This document shows, in pieces, positions 15,514-23,650 of a stretch of 46,289 bases of DNA. A model generated the notes under the pieces. It saw only the letters and a program-made list of their open reading frames with translations, was not told where the DNA came from and ran no database searches. The translations under genes and the position numbers were made by a program. The stretch spans positions 1-46,289 of the forward strand of contig NZ_JAEMUX010000074.1 in the NCBI RefSeq assembly GCF_016598475.1, written 5' to 3'. This DNA is from Streptomyces adelaidensis. GTDB lineage: Bacteria > Actinomycetota > Actinomycetes > Streptomycetales > Streptomycetaceae. How positions within the stretch are numbered: the stretch's first letter is position 1; every line of letters begins with the position of its first letter.

Positions 15514-15915
15514 GTGTTGCGAGGTAGGACGCCCAGAATCGTCGTAGCGGCCCTCGCCGCCGTGCTGCTCGCACTCCAGTTCTTCGCTCCCACGGCAACC
15601 TTCGCAGCCGCGCACACGCCCGGTCATGCCAAGGCCAAGGCTGAGCCCGGAAACCTCCCCAAAGCCAAGCCGGTACGTGACAAGGCCGTCACCTATCGCA
15701 AGTGCGCACCTTCGGAGGACCCGACCGGTCCCTTCCGTACACGCGACCGCCACCGTGCGGTCACCCACACCGTTCCCGGGACGCCCGCGCGTCCGCCGTT
15801 GGGGGAGAACCCGGCGGCCACGAGCGAACCGGAACGGCTCTCGACCCGGTACCACCGGGCGTCGAGACCCTTCGCGGCCCCCACCCCGGCCGCCCTCCAG
15901 GTCTTCCGCTGCTGA
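15514..15915 (+). CDS. Small exported protein, function unknown (133 aa)
   Basis: The start is taken as GTG 15514 (LRGRTPRIVVAALAA follows) because GGGGAGG lies just upstream. The product has a basic n-region, a hydrophobic stretch (about residues 8-27, IVVAALAAVLLALQFF) and an AxA site near AATFAAAHT. The mature part is a basic, Pro-rich, probably disordered chain with a single pair of Cys. A TTG at 15436 would add 26 residues (MVDQVEQLPTPGYEG) read through the TTGACCA repeats; codon use there is atypical (AGA, AGG, CAA), but some homologues may start there. No function can be assigned. Confidence 0.65.
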   Translation: MLRGRTPRIVVAALAAVLLALQFFAPTATFAAAHTPGHAKAKAEPGNLPKAKPVRDKAVTYRKCAPSEDPTGPFRTRDRHRAVTHTVPGTPARPPLGENPAATSEPERLSTRYHRASRPFAAPTPAALQVFRC

Positions 15916-15993
15916 GCGGCGGAGCCTGCCCCCCCACATCTGTCGTGCAAGCCCGACGCGCCATCGAGGCGCGCCAGGAGGAGTCACCACTTC

Positions 15994-16572
15994 ATGCAGC
16001 CCCTCATCGACAACGCCCGTACGTTCGGACAGCGCCCTGAGGAGTTCGCCAGGCTGGCCGAAGGCCAGTCCCCCGAGGTCCTGTTCATCACCTGCTCCGA
16101 CTCGCGGGTCGTCCCGGCCCTGATCACGGGCGCCCGCCCCGGCGAGCTCTTCGAGCTGCGCACCGCCGGCAACATCGTCCCCCCGTACACCTCCGACCGC
16201 CCCACCGGCGAGGCCGCCACCATCGAGTACGCCGTGGAGGTCCTCGGCGTCACCGACATCGTGGTCTGCGGGCACTCGCACTGCGGCGCCGTCGGCGCGC
16301 TGGTGCGCGGCGACGACCTGACCGCCGTACCGGCCGTACGCGACTGGCTGACCCACGCGACTCCGCGCCCCCAAGGGGCGGTCGAGGACCCGACGGTCGC
16401 CGACGGCGTACAGAACCACGTCCTCAGCCAGCTCCTGCGCCTGCGCTCCTACCCCTGCGTGGAGAAGCGCCTGGCCGACGGCCGCCTCCGTCTGCGCGGC
16501 TGGTACTACGAGGTCCACACCGGTGCCGTGCGAGAACACCGTGCGGACACCGACCAGTTCGAGACCCTGTGA
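15994..16572 (+). CDS. Beta-class carbonic anhydrase
   Basis: Interconverts CO2 and bicarbonate in the cytoplasm. The 192-residue protein shows the complete zinc site: C34 with the Asp36/Arg38 dyad in FITCSDSRVV, and H94/C97 in VVCGHSHCGAVGAL. RTAGNIVPPY is also typical. An AGGAGG ribosome site precedes ATG 15994. Its stop overlaps the GTG start of the SulP gene by four bases (GTGA), so the two proteins are translationally coupled and probably form a bicarbonate uptake and use pair. Confidence 0.95.
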   Translation: MQPLIDNARTFGQRPEEFARLAEGQSPEVLFITCSDSRVVPALITGARPGELFELRTAGNIVPPYTSDRPTGEAATIEYAVEVLGVTDIVVCGHSHCGAVGALVRGDDLTAVPAVRDWLTHATPRPQGAVEDPTVADGVQNHVLSQLLRLRSYPCVEKRLADGRLRLRGWYYEVHTGAVREHRADTDQFETL

Positions 16573-18062
16573 GCGGCGGGGTATCCGAGATGACCTCCAC
16601 ACAGTCCAAGTTCCCCTTCCTGCGGCAGGACTTCGCCGCCTCGCTCGTCGTGTTCCTGGTCGCCCTGCCGCTGTGCGTGGGCGTGGCCGTCGCCTCCGGG
16701 GTGCCGGCCGAACTCGGCCTGGTCACCGGCATCGTGGGCGGCATCGTCGCCGGCCTGATGCCGGGCAGCAGTCTCCAGGTCTCCGGCCCGGCGGCCGGTC
16801 TGACCGTGCTGGTCTTCGAGGCGGTGCGCCAGTTCGGCCTGCCGGCCCTCGGGGTGATCGTGCTCGCCGCCGGTCTGCTCCAGCTCGCCATGGGCGCGCT
16901 GAAGCTGGGCCGCTGGTTCCGCGCGATATCCGTCTCCGTCGTCGAGGGCATGCTCGCGGGCATCGGCCTCGTGATCATCGCCGGCCAGCTCTACGCGGCG
17001 GCCGGCCTGAAGGCCCCCGCCTCCGGCCTCGACAAGATCACGGGCCTGCCCGGAGCCGTCGTCGAGGCAGCCGGCAGCACCGCCGCGCTCGCCTCGACCG
17101 CGGTCGGCGCGGGCACCGTAGCCGTACTGGTGCTGTGGAAGCGGCTGCCGAAGAAGGTCCAGGTCGTCCCCGGCGCCCTCGCCGCGGTCGTCCTGGCCAC
17201 CCTCGCCGGCCTGGCGTTCGGTCTGCCGGTGGCGAACGTCGAGGTGAAGGGCCTGCTGGACGCCATCCAGCCGCCCGGCCTCGACGCCTTCGGGGAGCTG
17301 GCGAACGTGTCGATCATCGGCACGATCCTCGCCTTCACGCTCATCGCCTCCGCCGAGAGCCTGTTCAGCGCGGCGGCCGTGGACCGGCTGCACGACGGTC
17401 CGCGCACCGAGTACGACAAGGAGCTGATGGCCCAGGGCGCGGGCAACACCGTCTGCGGGATGCTGGGCGCGCTGCCGATGACCGCGGTCATCGTCCGCAG
17501 CTCCGCCAACCTCCAGGCGGGCGCGAAGACGAAGGCGTCCCGTGTCCTGCACGGCGTCTGGCTGCTCCTCTTCGCCGCCCTGCTGCCGGGCGCGCTGGCC
17601 CTCATCCCGCTGCCCGCCCTGGCCGGCATCCTCGTCCACGCGGGCTGGAAGCTGATCCCGTTCCGGGAGACCGTCTCCCTGTGGCGGGCGCACCGCGGCG
17701 AGGCGCTGATCCTGGTGGCCACGGCCGTGTCGATCGTCTTCGTCAACATGTTCGAGGGCGTACTGATCGGCCTGGCCCTCTCCGTCGCCAAGACGGCCTG
17801 GGAGGCCTCGCACATCAAGCTGGAGGTCATAGACAAGGGCGCCGGCCCCGTCCAGGCCCACCTCTCCGGCAACGCCACGTTCCTCCGCCTGCCGAAGATC
17901 CTCGACAACCTGGAGTCCCTCCCCCAGGACCGCCCCGTCGAACTCCACCTCACCGGCCTCCACCACCTCGACCACGCCTGCCGCACCGCCCTCGAAAACT
18001 GGGCGGAACGCCACAGCGCGACGGGCACGGAACCGGTAAAGGTGACGTCAGGAACACACTGA
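16569..18062 (+). CDS. SulP-family anion transporter (likely bicarbonate) with STAS domain
   Basis: A 497-residue membrane protein. It begins with the SulP-type segment FAASLVVFLVALPLCVGVAVASG, then GLMPGSSLQVSGPAAGLTVLV, and has about 10-12 hydrophobic helices to residue 420. The last 75 residues (VQAHLSGNATFLRLPKILDNL and on) form a STAS-like cytoplasmic domain. Family members carry sulfate, bicarbonate or other anions; coupling to carbonic anhydrase favours bicarbonate here. The first start is GTG 16569, overlapping the preceding stop; ATG 16590 (MTSTQSKFPFLRQ) is an alternative. Confidence 0.9.
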   Translation: MSGGVSEMTSTQSKFPFLRQDFAASLVVFLVALPLCVGVAVASGVPAELGLVTGIVGGIVAGLMPGSSLQVSGPAAGLTVLVFEAVRQFGLPALGVIVLAAGLLQLAMGALKLGRWFRAISVSVVEGMLAGIGLVIIAGQLYAAAGLKAPASGLDKITGLPGAVVEAAGSTAALASTAVGAGTVAVLVLWKRLPKKVQVVPGALAAVVLATLAGLAFGLPVANVEVKGLLDAIQPPGLDAFGELANVSIIGTILAFTLIASAESLFSAAAVDRLHDGPRTEYDKELMAQGAGNTVCGMLGALPMTAVIVRSSANLQAGAKTKASRVLHGVWLLLFAALLPGALALIPLPALAGILVHAGWKLIPFRETVSLWRAHRGEALILVATAVSIVFVNMFEGVLIGLALSVAKTAWEASHIKLEVIDKGAGPVQAHLSGNATFLRLPKILDNLESLPQDRPVELHLTGLHHLDHACRTALENWAERHSATGTEPVKVTSGTH

Positions 18063-18077
18063 CCTCGCCACCCGCAC

Positions 18078-18111
18078 CGCACCCGCACCCTGCGACACGG
18101 GTGCGGGTGCG
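18078..18111 (+). terminator. Hairpin after the SulP gene
   Basis: CGCACCCGCACCC and its complement GGGTGCGGGTGCG form a 13-bp stem with an 8-base loop, starting 16 bases after the stop codon. No T-tract follows, which is common for Streptomyces terminators. Confidence 0.75.
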
Positions 18112-18121
18112 TCGTGGTCGC

Positions 18122-18203
18122 TCGCGCAGTTCCCCGCGCCCCTAAAAACCGCTGGGCCCGCCCCATGCCTTTAAGGGGCGCGGGGAACTGCGCGACCAGC
18201 CCC
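18122..18203. repeat. Dispersed Streptomyces inverted repeat, full copy
   Basis: The left arm TCGCGCAGTTCCCCGCGCCCC (18122 onward, followed by TAAAA) is matched by TTAAGGGGCGCGGGGAACTG and CGCGACCAG on the right, with about 24 bases between. Partial copies occur at 12031, 35239 and 40248. It can fold into a very stable hairpin and lies between convergently or serially placed gene ends. Confidence 0.85.
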
Positions 18204-18282
18204 CACCGAACCCGCACCCGACCCCCAATCCAGGCATATCGTGGCATTATCGGTGATACGGGACGGCTCGAAGGGGGTCGTC

Positions 18283-19167
18283 ATGATCCAAGAGCTAGTC
18301 GTGGTGGCCGCAACAGCCGGCGCCGCCGCCATGGTGTACGTCGCGGCCGCGGCCCGCGTGGTCAAGCAGTACGAACGCGGTGTCGTGTTCCGCCTCGGCC
18401 GCCTGCGGGGCGCCCCACGGACCCCCGGTTTCACCATGGTGGTCCCGGGCGTCGATCACATCCGCAAGGTGAACATGCAGATCGTGACGATGCCCGTCCC
18501 GGCCCAGGAGGGCATCACCCGCGACAACGTGACCGTGCGCGTCGACGCGGTCGTCTACTTCAAGGTCGTCGACGCGGCGAGCGCGATCATCCAGGTCGAG
18601 GACTACCGTTTCGCCGTCTCCCAGATGGCCCAGACCTCCCTCCGCTCGATCATCGGCAAGAGCGACCTTGACGACCTCCTCTCCAACCGCGAGAAGCTCA
18701 ACCAGGGCTTGGAGCTGATGATCGACAGCCCGGCGGTGGAGTGGGGCGTCACCATCGACCGCGTCGAGATCAAGGACGTATCCCTTCCCGACACGATGAA
18801 GCGGTCCATGGCCCGCCAGGCCGAGGCCGACCGAGAACGCCGCGCCCGGATCATCAACGCGGACGCCGAGTTGCAGGCGTCGAGGAAGCTCGCCGAGGCC
18901 GCCAAGGAAATGTCCGAGCAGCCCGCCGCGCTCCAACTCCGCCTGCTGCAAACGGTGGTGGCCGTAGCCGCCGAGAAGAACTCCACGCTCGTACTCCCCT
19001 TCCCGGTGGAACTCCTGAGGTTCCTGGAACGAGCACAGGCGGGCCCCCCACCGGGCCCCGCACACCAGCAGTCGCAGCAGTCACAGCAGTCACGAGAGCC
19101 ATCACAGCCATCACAGCCACGACAGACGTCCGAAATCCCATCCCTCCCTCCCCCTCCGACCGAGTGA
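18283..19167 (+). CDS. SPFH/band-7 protein, slipin type
   Basis: A membrane-anchored scaffold related to stomatin and slipins, linked in other bacteria to membrane microdomains. ATG 18283 follows AAGGGGG. Residues 1-22 are one membrane segment; KQYERGVVFRLGR starts the SPFH domain; RVDAVVYFKV, SLRSIIGKSDLDDLL and WGVTIDRVEIKDV are hallmark blocks. A helical region (RQAEADRERRARIINADAE) probably forms a coiled coil. The last 35 residues are a Gln/Ser/Pro tail from CAGTCACAG-type repeats (QQSQQSQQSREPSQPSQP). 294 residues in total. Confidence 0.93.
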   Translation: MIQELVVVAATAGAAAMVYVAAAARVVKQYERGVVFRLGRLRGAPRTPGFTMVVPGVDHIRKVNMQIVTMPVPAQEGITRDNVTVRVDAVVYFKVVDAASAIIQVEDYRFAVSQMAQTSLRSIIGKSDLDDLLSNREKLNQGLELMIDSPAVEWGVTIDRVEIKDVSLPDTMKRSMARQAEADRERRARIINADAELQASRKLAEAAKEMSEQPAALQLRLLQTVVAVAAEKNSTLVLPFPVELLRFLERAQAGPPPGPAHQQSQQSQQSREPSQPSQPRQTSEIPSLPPPPTE

Positions 19168-19204
19168 CACCGGGACGACTCCCCCGCCTCCCTCTATGCG
19201 CGTG

Positions 19205-19226
19205 GTTCACGTGGCGTTAATCGCGT
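19205..19226 (+). promoter_or_regulatory. Candidate PHO box
   Basis: Two adjacent 11-base direct repeats, GTTCACGTGGC and GTTAATCGCGT, resemble the Streptomyces PhoP-binding repeat. They lie about 50 bases upstream of the PhoX-like gene, with a TGATAC -10-like element immediately after. The first unit fits well; the second is degenerate. Confidence 0.45.
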
Positions 19227-19274
19227 GATACCACAGGCGGGTCACATCCTGTCCGCCAACAGGAAGGTAGTCCC

Positions 19275-20657
19275 GTGTCAGTGACCCGACGTCAGGCCAT
19301 CGCCCGTTCAGGTGCCCTGGGAGCAGGCATCGCGTTCTCCGGAGCCCTGTCCGAACTCTTCGCGGGCACGGCCGCCGCGCAGAGCGGCCCAGGCCACTCC
19401 GGCAACAGCAACGGCTACGGCCCGCTGATCCCCGACCCGAACGGCCTGCTCGATCTGCCGAAAGGTTTCCGCTACCAGGTCCTGTCCCGCGAGGGCGACC
19501 GGCTCCGCTCCGGCGAGGGCAAGGTCCCGAGCAACCACGACGGCATGTCCGCCTTCCCGGGCAGACACGGCCGCGTCCACCTGGTCCGCAACCACGAGAA
19601 CCGCTACAACGCCGACATCCCGGTCCCCACGATCAAGGGCCTCACCTACGACCCGATGGGCAAGGGCGGCTGTACGGCGCTGACCCTCGACGCCCGCAAC
19701 AAGGTCCTCTCCGAGCGGGTCGCCATCGCCGGCACCGCCGTCAACTGCGCGGGCGGGCCGACTCCTTGGGGCACCTGGCTGACCTGCGAGGAGACCGAGG
19801 ACAGGGCAGGCACCAACGGCTACACCAAGGACCACGGTTTCATCTTCGAGGTCGACGCGGCCGACCCGCGCCGCTCCGGAGCCGTACCCCTGACCGCGAT
19901 GGGCCGGTTCCAGCACGAGGCGATCGCGGTCGACCCGAAGCGTGGAGTCGTCTACGAGACGGAGGACGCCTTCGAGCGCCCCTTCGGCCTCTTCTACCGC
20001 TTCCTCCCCAACAAGCCGAAGGGCGGCCTCGGTTCACTGCGCGCGGGCGGCCGGCTCCAGGCGATGCGCGTGCCGGGCGTACCCGATCTCTCCTCCATCC
20101 AGGAGACGGGCGCCTGCTTCGAGCACATCGAATGGGTGGACGTCCCCGACCCGCTCGCCGCCCAAACCGCCATTCGTCACCAGGACTTCGGACCGAAGGG
20201 CATCACCCACGCCCAGAAGCTGGAGGGCTGCTACTGGGGCGGCCGCTGCGTCTACTTCGTCTCCTCCTTCGCCCGCAGCGCGGACGGCTCGGCCGCCGAC
20301 CACTACGGCCAGATCTGGCGCTACGACCCCGACGACCGCACCCTCACCCTCGTCATCGTCTTCGGCCCCGACACCGACATCCAGCTCCCCGGCGAGTCCC
20401 CCGACAACATCTGCCTCGCCCCCAGCGGCGGCCTCATGGTCTGCGAGGACGGCAGCGGAATCCAGCACGTCTACGGCGTCACCCGCCACGGCCACGTCTA
20501 CGCCATGGCCCGCAACGCCCAGAACATCGGCACCCCCACCGCCCCCGAATGGGGGGAGTTCGCCGGCGTCACCTTCTCCCCGGACGGCGACACGATGTAC
20601 GTCAACTGCTACACCCCGGGCACGACGTTCGCGGTGACCGGGCCGTGGCGTCGATGA
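19275..20657 (+). CDS. PhoX-family (DUF839) phosphatase, Tat-exported
   Basis: A 460-residue protein starting at GTG 19275 with AGGAAGG upstream. The N-terminus has a twin-arginine signal (TRRQAIARSGALGAGIAF; processing near AQS about residue 36). Conserved PhoX/DUF839 metal-site blocks are visible: VHLVRNHENR, LTCEETED, FQHEAIAVD and VVYETEDAF. Such enzymes are calcium/iron-dependent phosphatases that release phosphate outside the cell; substrate and activity are not proven for this subfamily. The candidate PHO box upstream fits phosphate-starvation control. Confidence 0.87.
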   Translation: MSVTRRQAIARSGALGAGIAFSGALSELFAGTAAAQSGPGHSGNSNGYGPLIPDPNGLLDLPKGFRYQVLSREGDRLRSGEGKVPSNHDGMSAFPGRHGRVHLVRNHENRYNADIPVPTIKGLTYDPMGKGGCTALTLDARNKVLSERVAIAGTAVNCAGGPTPWGTWLTCEETEDRAGTNGYTKDHGFIFEVDAADPRRSGAVPLTAMGRFQHEAIAVDPKRGVVYETEDAFERPFGLFYRFLPNKPKGGLGSLRAGGRLQAMRVPGVPDLSSIQETGACFEHIEWVDVPDPLAAQTAIRHQDFGPKGITHAQKLEGCYWGGRCVYFVSSFARSADGSAADHYGQIWRYDPDDRTLTLVIVFGPDTDIQLPGESPDNICLAPSGGLMVCEDGSGIQHVYGVTRHGHVYAMARNAQNIGTPTAPEWGEFAGVTFSPDGDTMYVNCYTPGTTFAVTGPWRR

Positions 20658-20774
20658 CGGCCTCCGACGAAATCCTCACCGCTCCCTAGCGAACCCCAGC
20701 AGGTCCGCTTCACCGTCATCGTCCAGTACTCCCGCTACGCCAAGGACAAGTGCCCCGCCTGGATGAACCAGTGA
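20658..20774 (+). pseudogene. 3' stub of a deleted gene
   Basis: After the PhoX stop the same frame is open without any start codon and ends QQVRFTVIVQYSRYAKDK, CPAWMNQ and stop (20772-20774). Codon use is gene-like, and the stop overlaps a GTG start of the next gene (GTGA), as in genuine operons. I read it as the tail of a gene whose 5' part was lost. Family not recognised. Confidence 0.4.
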
Positions 20775-21139
20775 CGCGATACGAAGACCGTGAGCAGCAG
20801 GCGGCCGTCAGCCGCCTGCTGCTCGACCACCTGAACGCACCCCTCTGCGAAGGCTGCCGCCTGATCGGCGTCCTGCCCGCCCCCGGCGCCGTGCGGATCG
20901 CCATCCGCGCCGGGGACGACGAGGACGGCATCACCTTCCTCTACGAGATCCCGCACGACCTCGTGGCCCCGGCCCACATCCCCCGCATCCTGCGTACCAC
21001 CCTGGCCGGAACCCAGCTCTACAGCAGCGACGAGATCAGCGACGTCATGGGCATGACCCTCATCCGCCTCCACCCGGAGGAGATCAGCCCCGCGCCCGAG
21101 TCCGAGGAGGAACAGGCACTCAGCTTGTCGTTTATCTGA
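20771..21139 (+). CDS. Hypothetical protein, 122 aa
   Basis: Not recognised. A small acidic protein (TRYEDREQQAAVSRLLLDHL, a CEGC motif near residue 27, LYEIPHDLVAPAHIPRI). The GTG at 20771 is chosen because it overlaps the preceding stop; a GTG at 20750 would extend it by seven residues. It ends 30 bases before the putative left end of the insertion sequence. The acidic C-terminal stretch PAPESEEEQALSLSFI may be native or altered by nearby rearrangement. Confidence 0.6.
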   Translation: MTRYEDREQQAAVSRLLLDHLNAPLCEGCRLIGVLPAPGAVRIAIRAGDDEDGITFLYEIPHDLVAPAHIPRILRTTLAGTQLYSSDEISDVMGMTLIRLHPEEISPAPESEEEQALSLSFI

Positions 21140-21168
21140 CGAGGTCGAAACGTGCCTCGAACTGAGTC

Positions 21169-22730
21169 GCTCACCTGGGCATTCGCGGGACGCGTGGGCG
21201 GCCTCGGCCTGATCATGTGCTCCGACCAAGGACGCACCTGACCAGACCGAGGCCGTGGAGAAGAGTGTGCTGCAACAGGGGTACAGGCATGAGGCGTTCG
21301 CGACGCTGTCACGCTTCCGTGGCGACTTCTACGACTGCCTGAACGGGCGGGCTGACGCACTGTTCGAGCTCACCGATGCCCTGCTGTGCACGGACGGGCC
21401 GGTCAGGACACTGGTCGACCTCGCCCTGGCGCCGGAACACCGCCGTGGTCACGGTGCCTTGTACGGCGGCTTGAACAAGGGGCATGTGGATATAGGCCGA
21501 CTGCGGCGGAGGGTCGCGGGGCTGCCGCTGCCCAAGGCCGCCGACGGCCGCCTGGTCCTGGCGGTCGACGTCTCGCCGTGGCTGCGGCCGGACGCCGCGA
21601 CCTGTCCGGACCGCTCGTTCTGCCACACCTACGGCCGGGGCGAGGCCAAGCACCAGATGATTCCGGGCTGGCCGTACTCGGTCGTGGCCGCGCTGGAGAC
21701 CGGCCGCACCTCCTGGACTGCGGTGCTCGACGCGATCCGTCTTCAGCCGGGGGCCGACCTCGCCGCAGTCACCACCGCCCAGCTGCGCGAGGTCGTCGAT
21801 CAGCTCATCGCCGCTGGTCAATGGAGCGAGGGGGATCCCGAGATCCTCATCGTGCTGGACTCCGGGTACGACGCCCCGCGCATCGCCCACCTGCTGGCCG
21901 ACCTGCCCGTGGAGATCCTGGGACGGCTGCGCTCGGACCGAGTGATGCGCCGCCCGACACCACCGCGCGTCTACAACCCCAAGGGCGGCCGACCACCCAA
22001 GCACGGCGGCGAGTTCGTCTTCGGCCAGCCCGACACCTGGGGCGCCGAGCAGGCCGTGACAGTCACCGACACGCGGCTCTACGGGAAGGCGACCGCGCAA
22101 GCGTGGGACCGGCTGCACCCGCGACTGACCCGCCGGGCGGCCTGGGCCGACTGTGAGGGACCACTGCCCGTCATCGAGGGCACCGTCATTCGCCTGGTCG
22201 TGGAGAAGCTGCCCTCTGGCGGGGTCAACAAGCCGGTCTGGCTGTGGTGGTCGGGCACCGGCGCCACCGCGGCGGATGTCGACCGCTGCTGGCAGTCATT
22301 CCTGCGCAGATTCGACATCGAGCACACCTTCCGCCTGTTCAAGCAGACCCTGGGCTGGACGAAGCCGAGGCTCCGCAGCCCCGAGGCCGCCGACCGCTGG
22401 ACGTGGCTGGTGATCGCCGCTCACACCCAGCTCCGGCTCGCCCGTCCGCTCGCCGTCGACCTGCGCCGGCCGTGGGAGAAGAAGGTCGAGCCGAACAAGC
22501 TCACCCCGGCCCGGGTCCGCCGGGGGTTCCGGAACCTCCACGCGAAGACGCCCTCTCCAGCGCGTGCACCGAAACCTGCCACTCCCGGCCCCGGCCGGCC
22601 GCCCGGCTCCAAGAACCGCCGGTCGGCGTCACGCCACGACGTGGGACGCGTCCTGGCCACCGGAGAGGCCTACACACGCCCCGCCCACCACAAGAAGGGC
22701 ACCAAGCCCCGCCGAACTCAATAGGTGAGC
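21169..22730 (+). mobile_element. Insertion sequence, about 1.56 kb, IS701-like transposase group
   Basis: Bounded by candidate terminal inverted repeats: GCTCACCT at 21169-21176 and its exact complement AGGTGAGC at 22723-22730, with a further imperfect match inward (TTCGCGGG against TTCGGCGGG). It contains a single full-length transposase gene. No target-site duplication is visible, so the ends are provisional or the element is old. Confidence 0.6.
21255..22724 (+). CDS. Transposase, DDE superfamily (IS701-like group common in Streptomyces)
   Basis: An apparently intact 489-residue transposase starting at GTG 21255. The acidic triad candidates are Asp in LVLAVDVSPWL, Asp in ILIVLDSGYDAPR and Glu in RRFDIEHTFRLFKQTLGWTK. 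PKGGRPPKHGGEF is a basic DNA-contact segment, and the C-terminal tail (PGPGRPPGSKNRRSAS) has an AT-hook-like GRPPGS. No frameshift was found, so the element may still be active. Its stop lies within a few bases of the right inverted repeat. Confidence 0.9.
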   Translation: MEKSVLQQGYRHEAFATLSRFRGDFYDCLNGRADALFELTDALLCTDGPVRTLVDLALAPEHRRGHGALYGGLNKGHVDIGRLRRRVAGLPLPKAADGRLVLAVDVSPWLRPDAATCPDRSFCHTYGRGEAKHQMIPGWPYSVVAALETGRTSWTAVLDAIRLQPGADLAAVTTAQLREVVDQLIAAGQWSEGDPEILIVLDSGYDAPRIAHLLADLPVEILGRLRSDRVMRRPTPPRVYNPKGGRPPKHGGEFVFGQPDTWGAEQAVTVTDTRLYGKATAQAWDRLHPRLTRRAAWADCEGPLPVIEGTVIRLVVEKLPSGGVNKPVWLWWSGTGATAADVDRCWQSFLRRFDIEHTFRLFKQTLGWTKPRLRSPEAADRWTWLVIAAHTQLRLARPLAVDLRRPWEKKVEPNKLTPARVRRGFRNLHAKTPSPARAPKPATPGPGRPPGSKNRRSASRHDVGRVLATGEAYTRPAHHKKGTKPRRTQ

Positions 22731-22749
22731 ACCCCGCCCCCGCAGCTGC

Positions 22750-22762
22750 CACGATGCACCCA
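22750..22762 (+). promoter_or_regulatory. -10-like element for the GNAT gene, leaderless type
   Basis: CACGAT at 22750-22755, then six bases, then ATG 22762. It lies just outside the right end of the insertion sequence. Confidence 0.4.
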
Positions 22763-23238
22763 TGGATCTTGAGAACCCCGGCGAGCTGGTGGTGCGCCGC
22801 GCAGAAGCCTCAGACTGGACCGGATTGGCCAGGATCGACTCCACCGCCGCAGCGGGCGACCACGTGCGAGGCATGAGCATCCGACGCTGGTGCGAACAAG
22901 GCCTGCTCCTCCTTGCCCAGGACGCATCCGGCCCCTTGGGCTACAGCGTGCTGGAATACACCTTCTTCGAGCAGGGCTTCGTCACCATGCTGATGGTTGC
23001 GCCCACCGCCCGCCGAAAGGGCGTGGGCACACATCTCCTCAAGGCCACCGAAGCCGCGTGCACCACGCCGAAGCTGTTCACTTCGACCAATGTCTCCAAC
23101 CAACCCATGCAACGCCTGTTGCAGTTCGTCGGCTGGAGCCCTGTTGGCCTGCTCCACGGCCTGGACGAAGGCGATCCTGAACTCTTCTACCTGTGCCCAA
23201 GCATCCGACTACGCGGCATAGCCGAGGCCGAAGGTTAA
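22762..23238 (+). CDS. GNAT-family N-acetyltransferase
   Basis: Transfers an acyl group from acyl-CoA to an unknown amine. The 158 residues have the acetyl-CoA loop TARRKGVGTHLL about residue 78, preceded by the strand VTMLMVAPT, and a C-terminal FVGWSPVG block. Codon use is less strictly GC3-rich than in the flanking core genes (many TTG, CCT, ATG and GGC/GTT mixtures), consistent with transfer along with the insertion sequence. The start is ATG 22762; a leaderless-type -10 precedes it. Confidence 0.85.
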   Translation: MDLENPGELVVRRAEASDWTGLARIDSTAAAGDHVRGMSIRRWCEQGLLLLAQDASGPLGYSVLEYTFFEQGFVTMLMVAPTARRKGVGTHLLKATEAACTTPKLFTSTNVSNQPMQRLLQFVGWSPVGLLHGLDEGDPELFYLCPSIRLRGIAEAEG

Positions 23239-23576
23239 ACGGCAAGCTCAGCGTCCTGCGCGCCCTGTCCGACCCCGGCGACGACGAGAATCCCTTCCTG
23301 ATCGGCTTCCTGATGCGCGGCGACCGCCGGCTGCGCCTGTACGTACGCCGTCCCGACAGCACCGGAATCATCGGCGCCGACATCCACCTGACCGACACCC
23401 TCACCGCGCTGATCGCCTCCCTCCCCTCCCTCATCGAGGAAGAGGAGCGCCACCGGCCGGCCCCGGACGACCCGCACTGCGATCTCCTCGTGGACCTGAC
23501 CGCTTGGCGAGAGACCCCGGAGCGCGCATGTACGGCGCCGGGCCGTACATGCGTGTTCGATGGACAGTACGCGTAA
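23239..23576 (+). pseudogene. 5'-truncated gene fragment
   Basis: Immediately after the GNAT stop an open frame with strong GC3 bias reads NGKLSVLRALSDPGDDENP, FLIGFLMRGDRRLRLYVR, DLLVDLTAWRETPERA and ends at 23576. No start with a ribosome site exists; GTG 23193 would lie inside the GNAT gene in another frame. The last 15 codons run through a hairpin (23525-23553), so the original stop may also have been lost. The family is not recognised. Probably a remnant left by rearrangement. Confidence 0.5.
23525..23553 (+). terminator. Perfect hairpin at the end of the gene fragment
   Basis: CGCATGTACGGC, a 5-base loop, then GCCGTACATGCG. It acts plausibly as a terminator ahead of the Scr1-type regulator gene; no T-tract follows. 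Confidence 0.6.
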
Positions 23577-23650
23577 CCATTCGTGACTCTGGGTGAGTTG
23601 ATCGTGGGGAAGATCCCCGTCAGGTCCGACCCACCCGGAGGTGGCCGAGC

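Noticed and set aside
21140..22760. Target-site duplication flanking the insertion sequence
   Set aside because: No matching 2-9 bp direct repeat was found outside the 8-bp inverted ends, so none is claimed.
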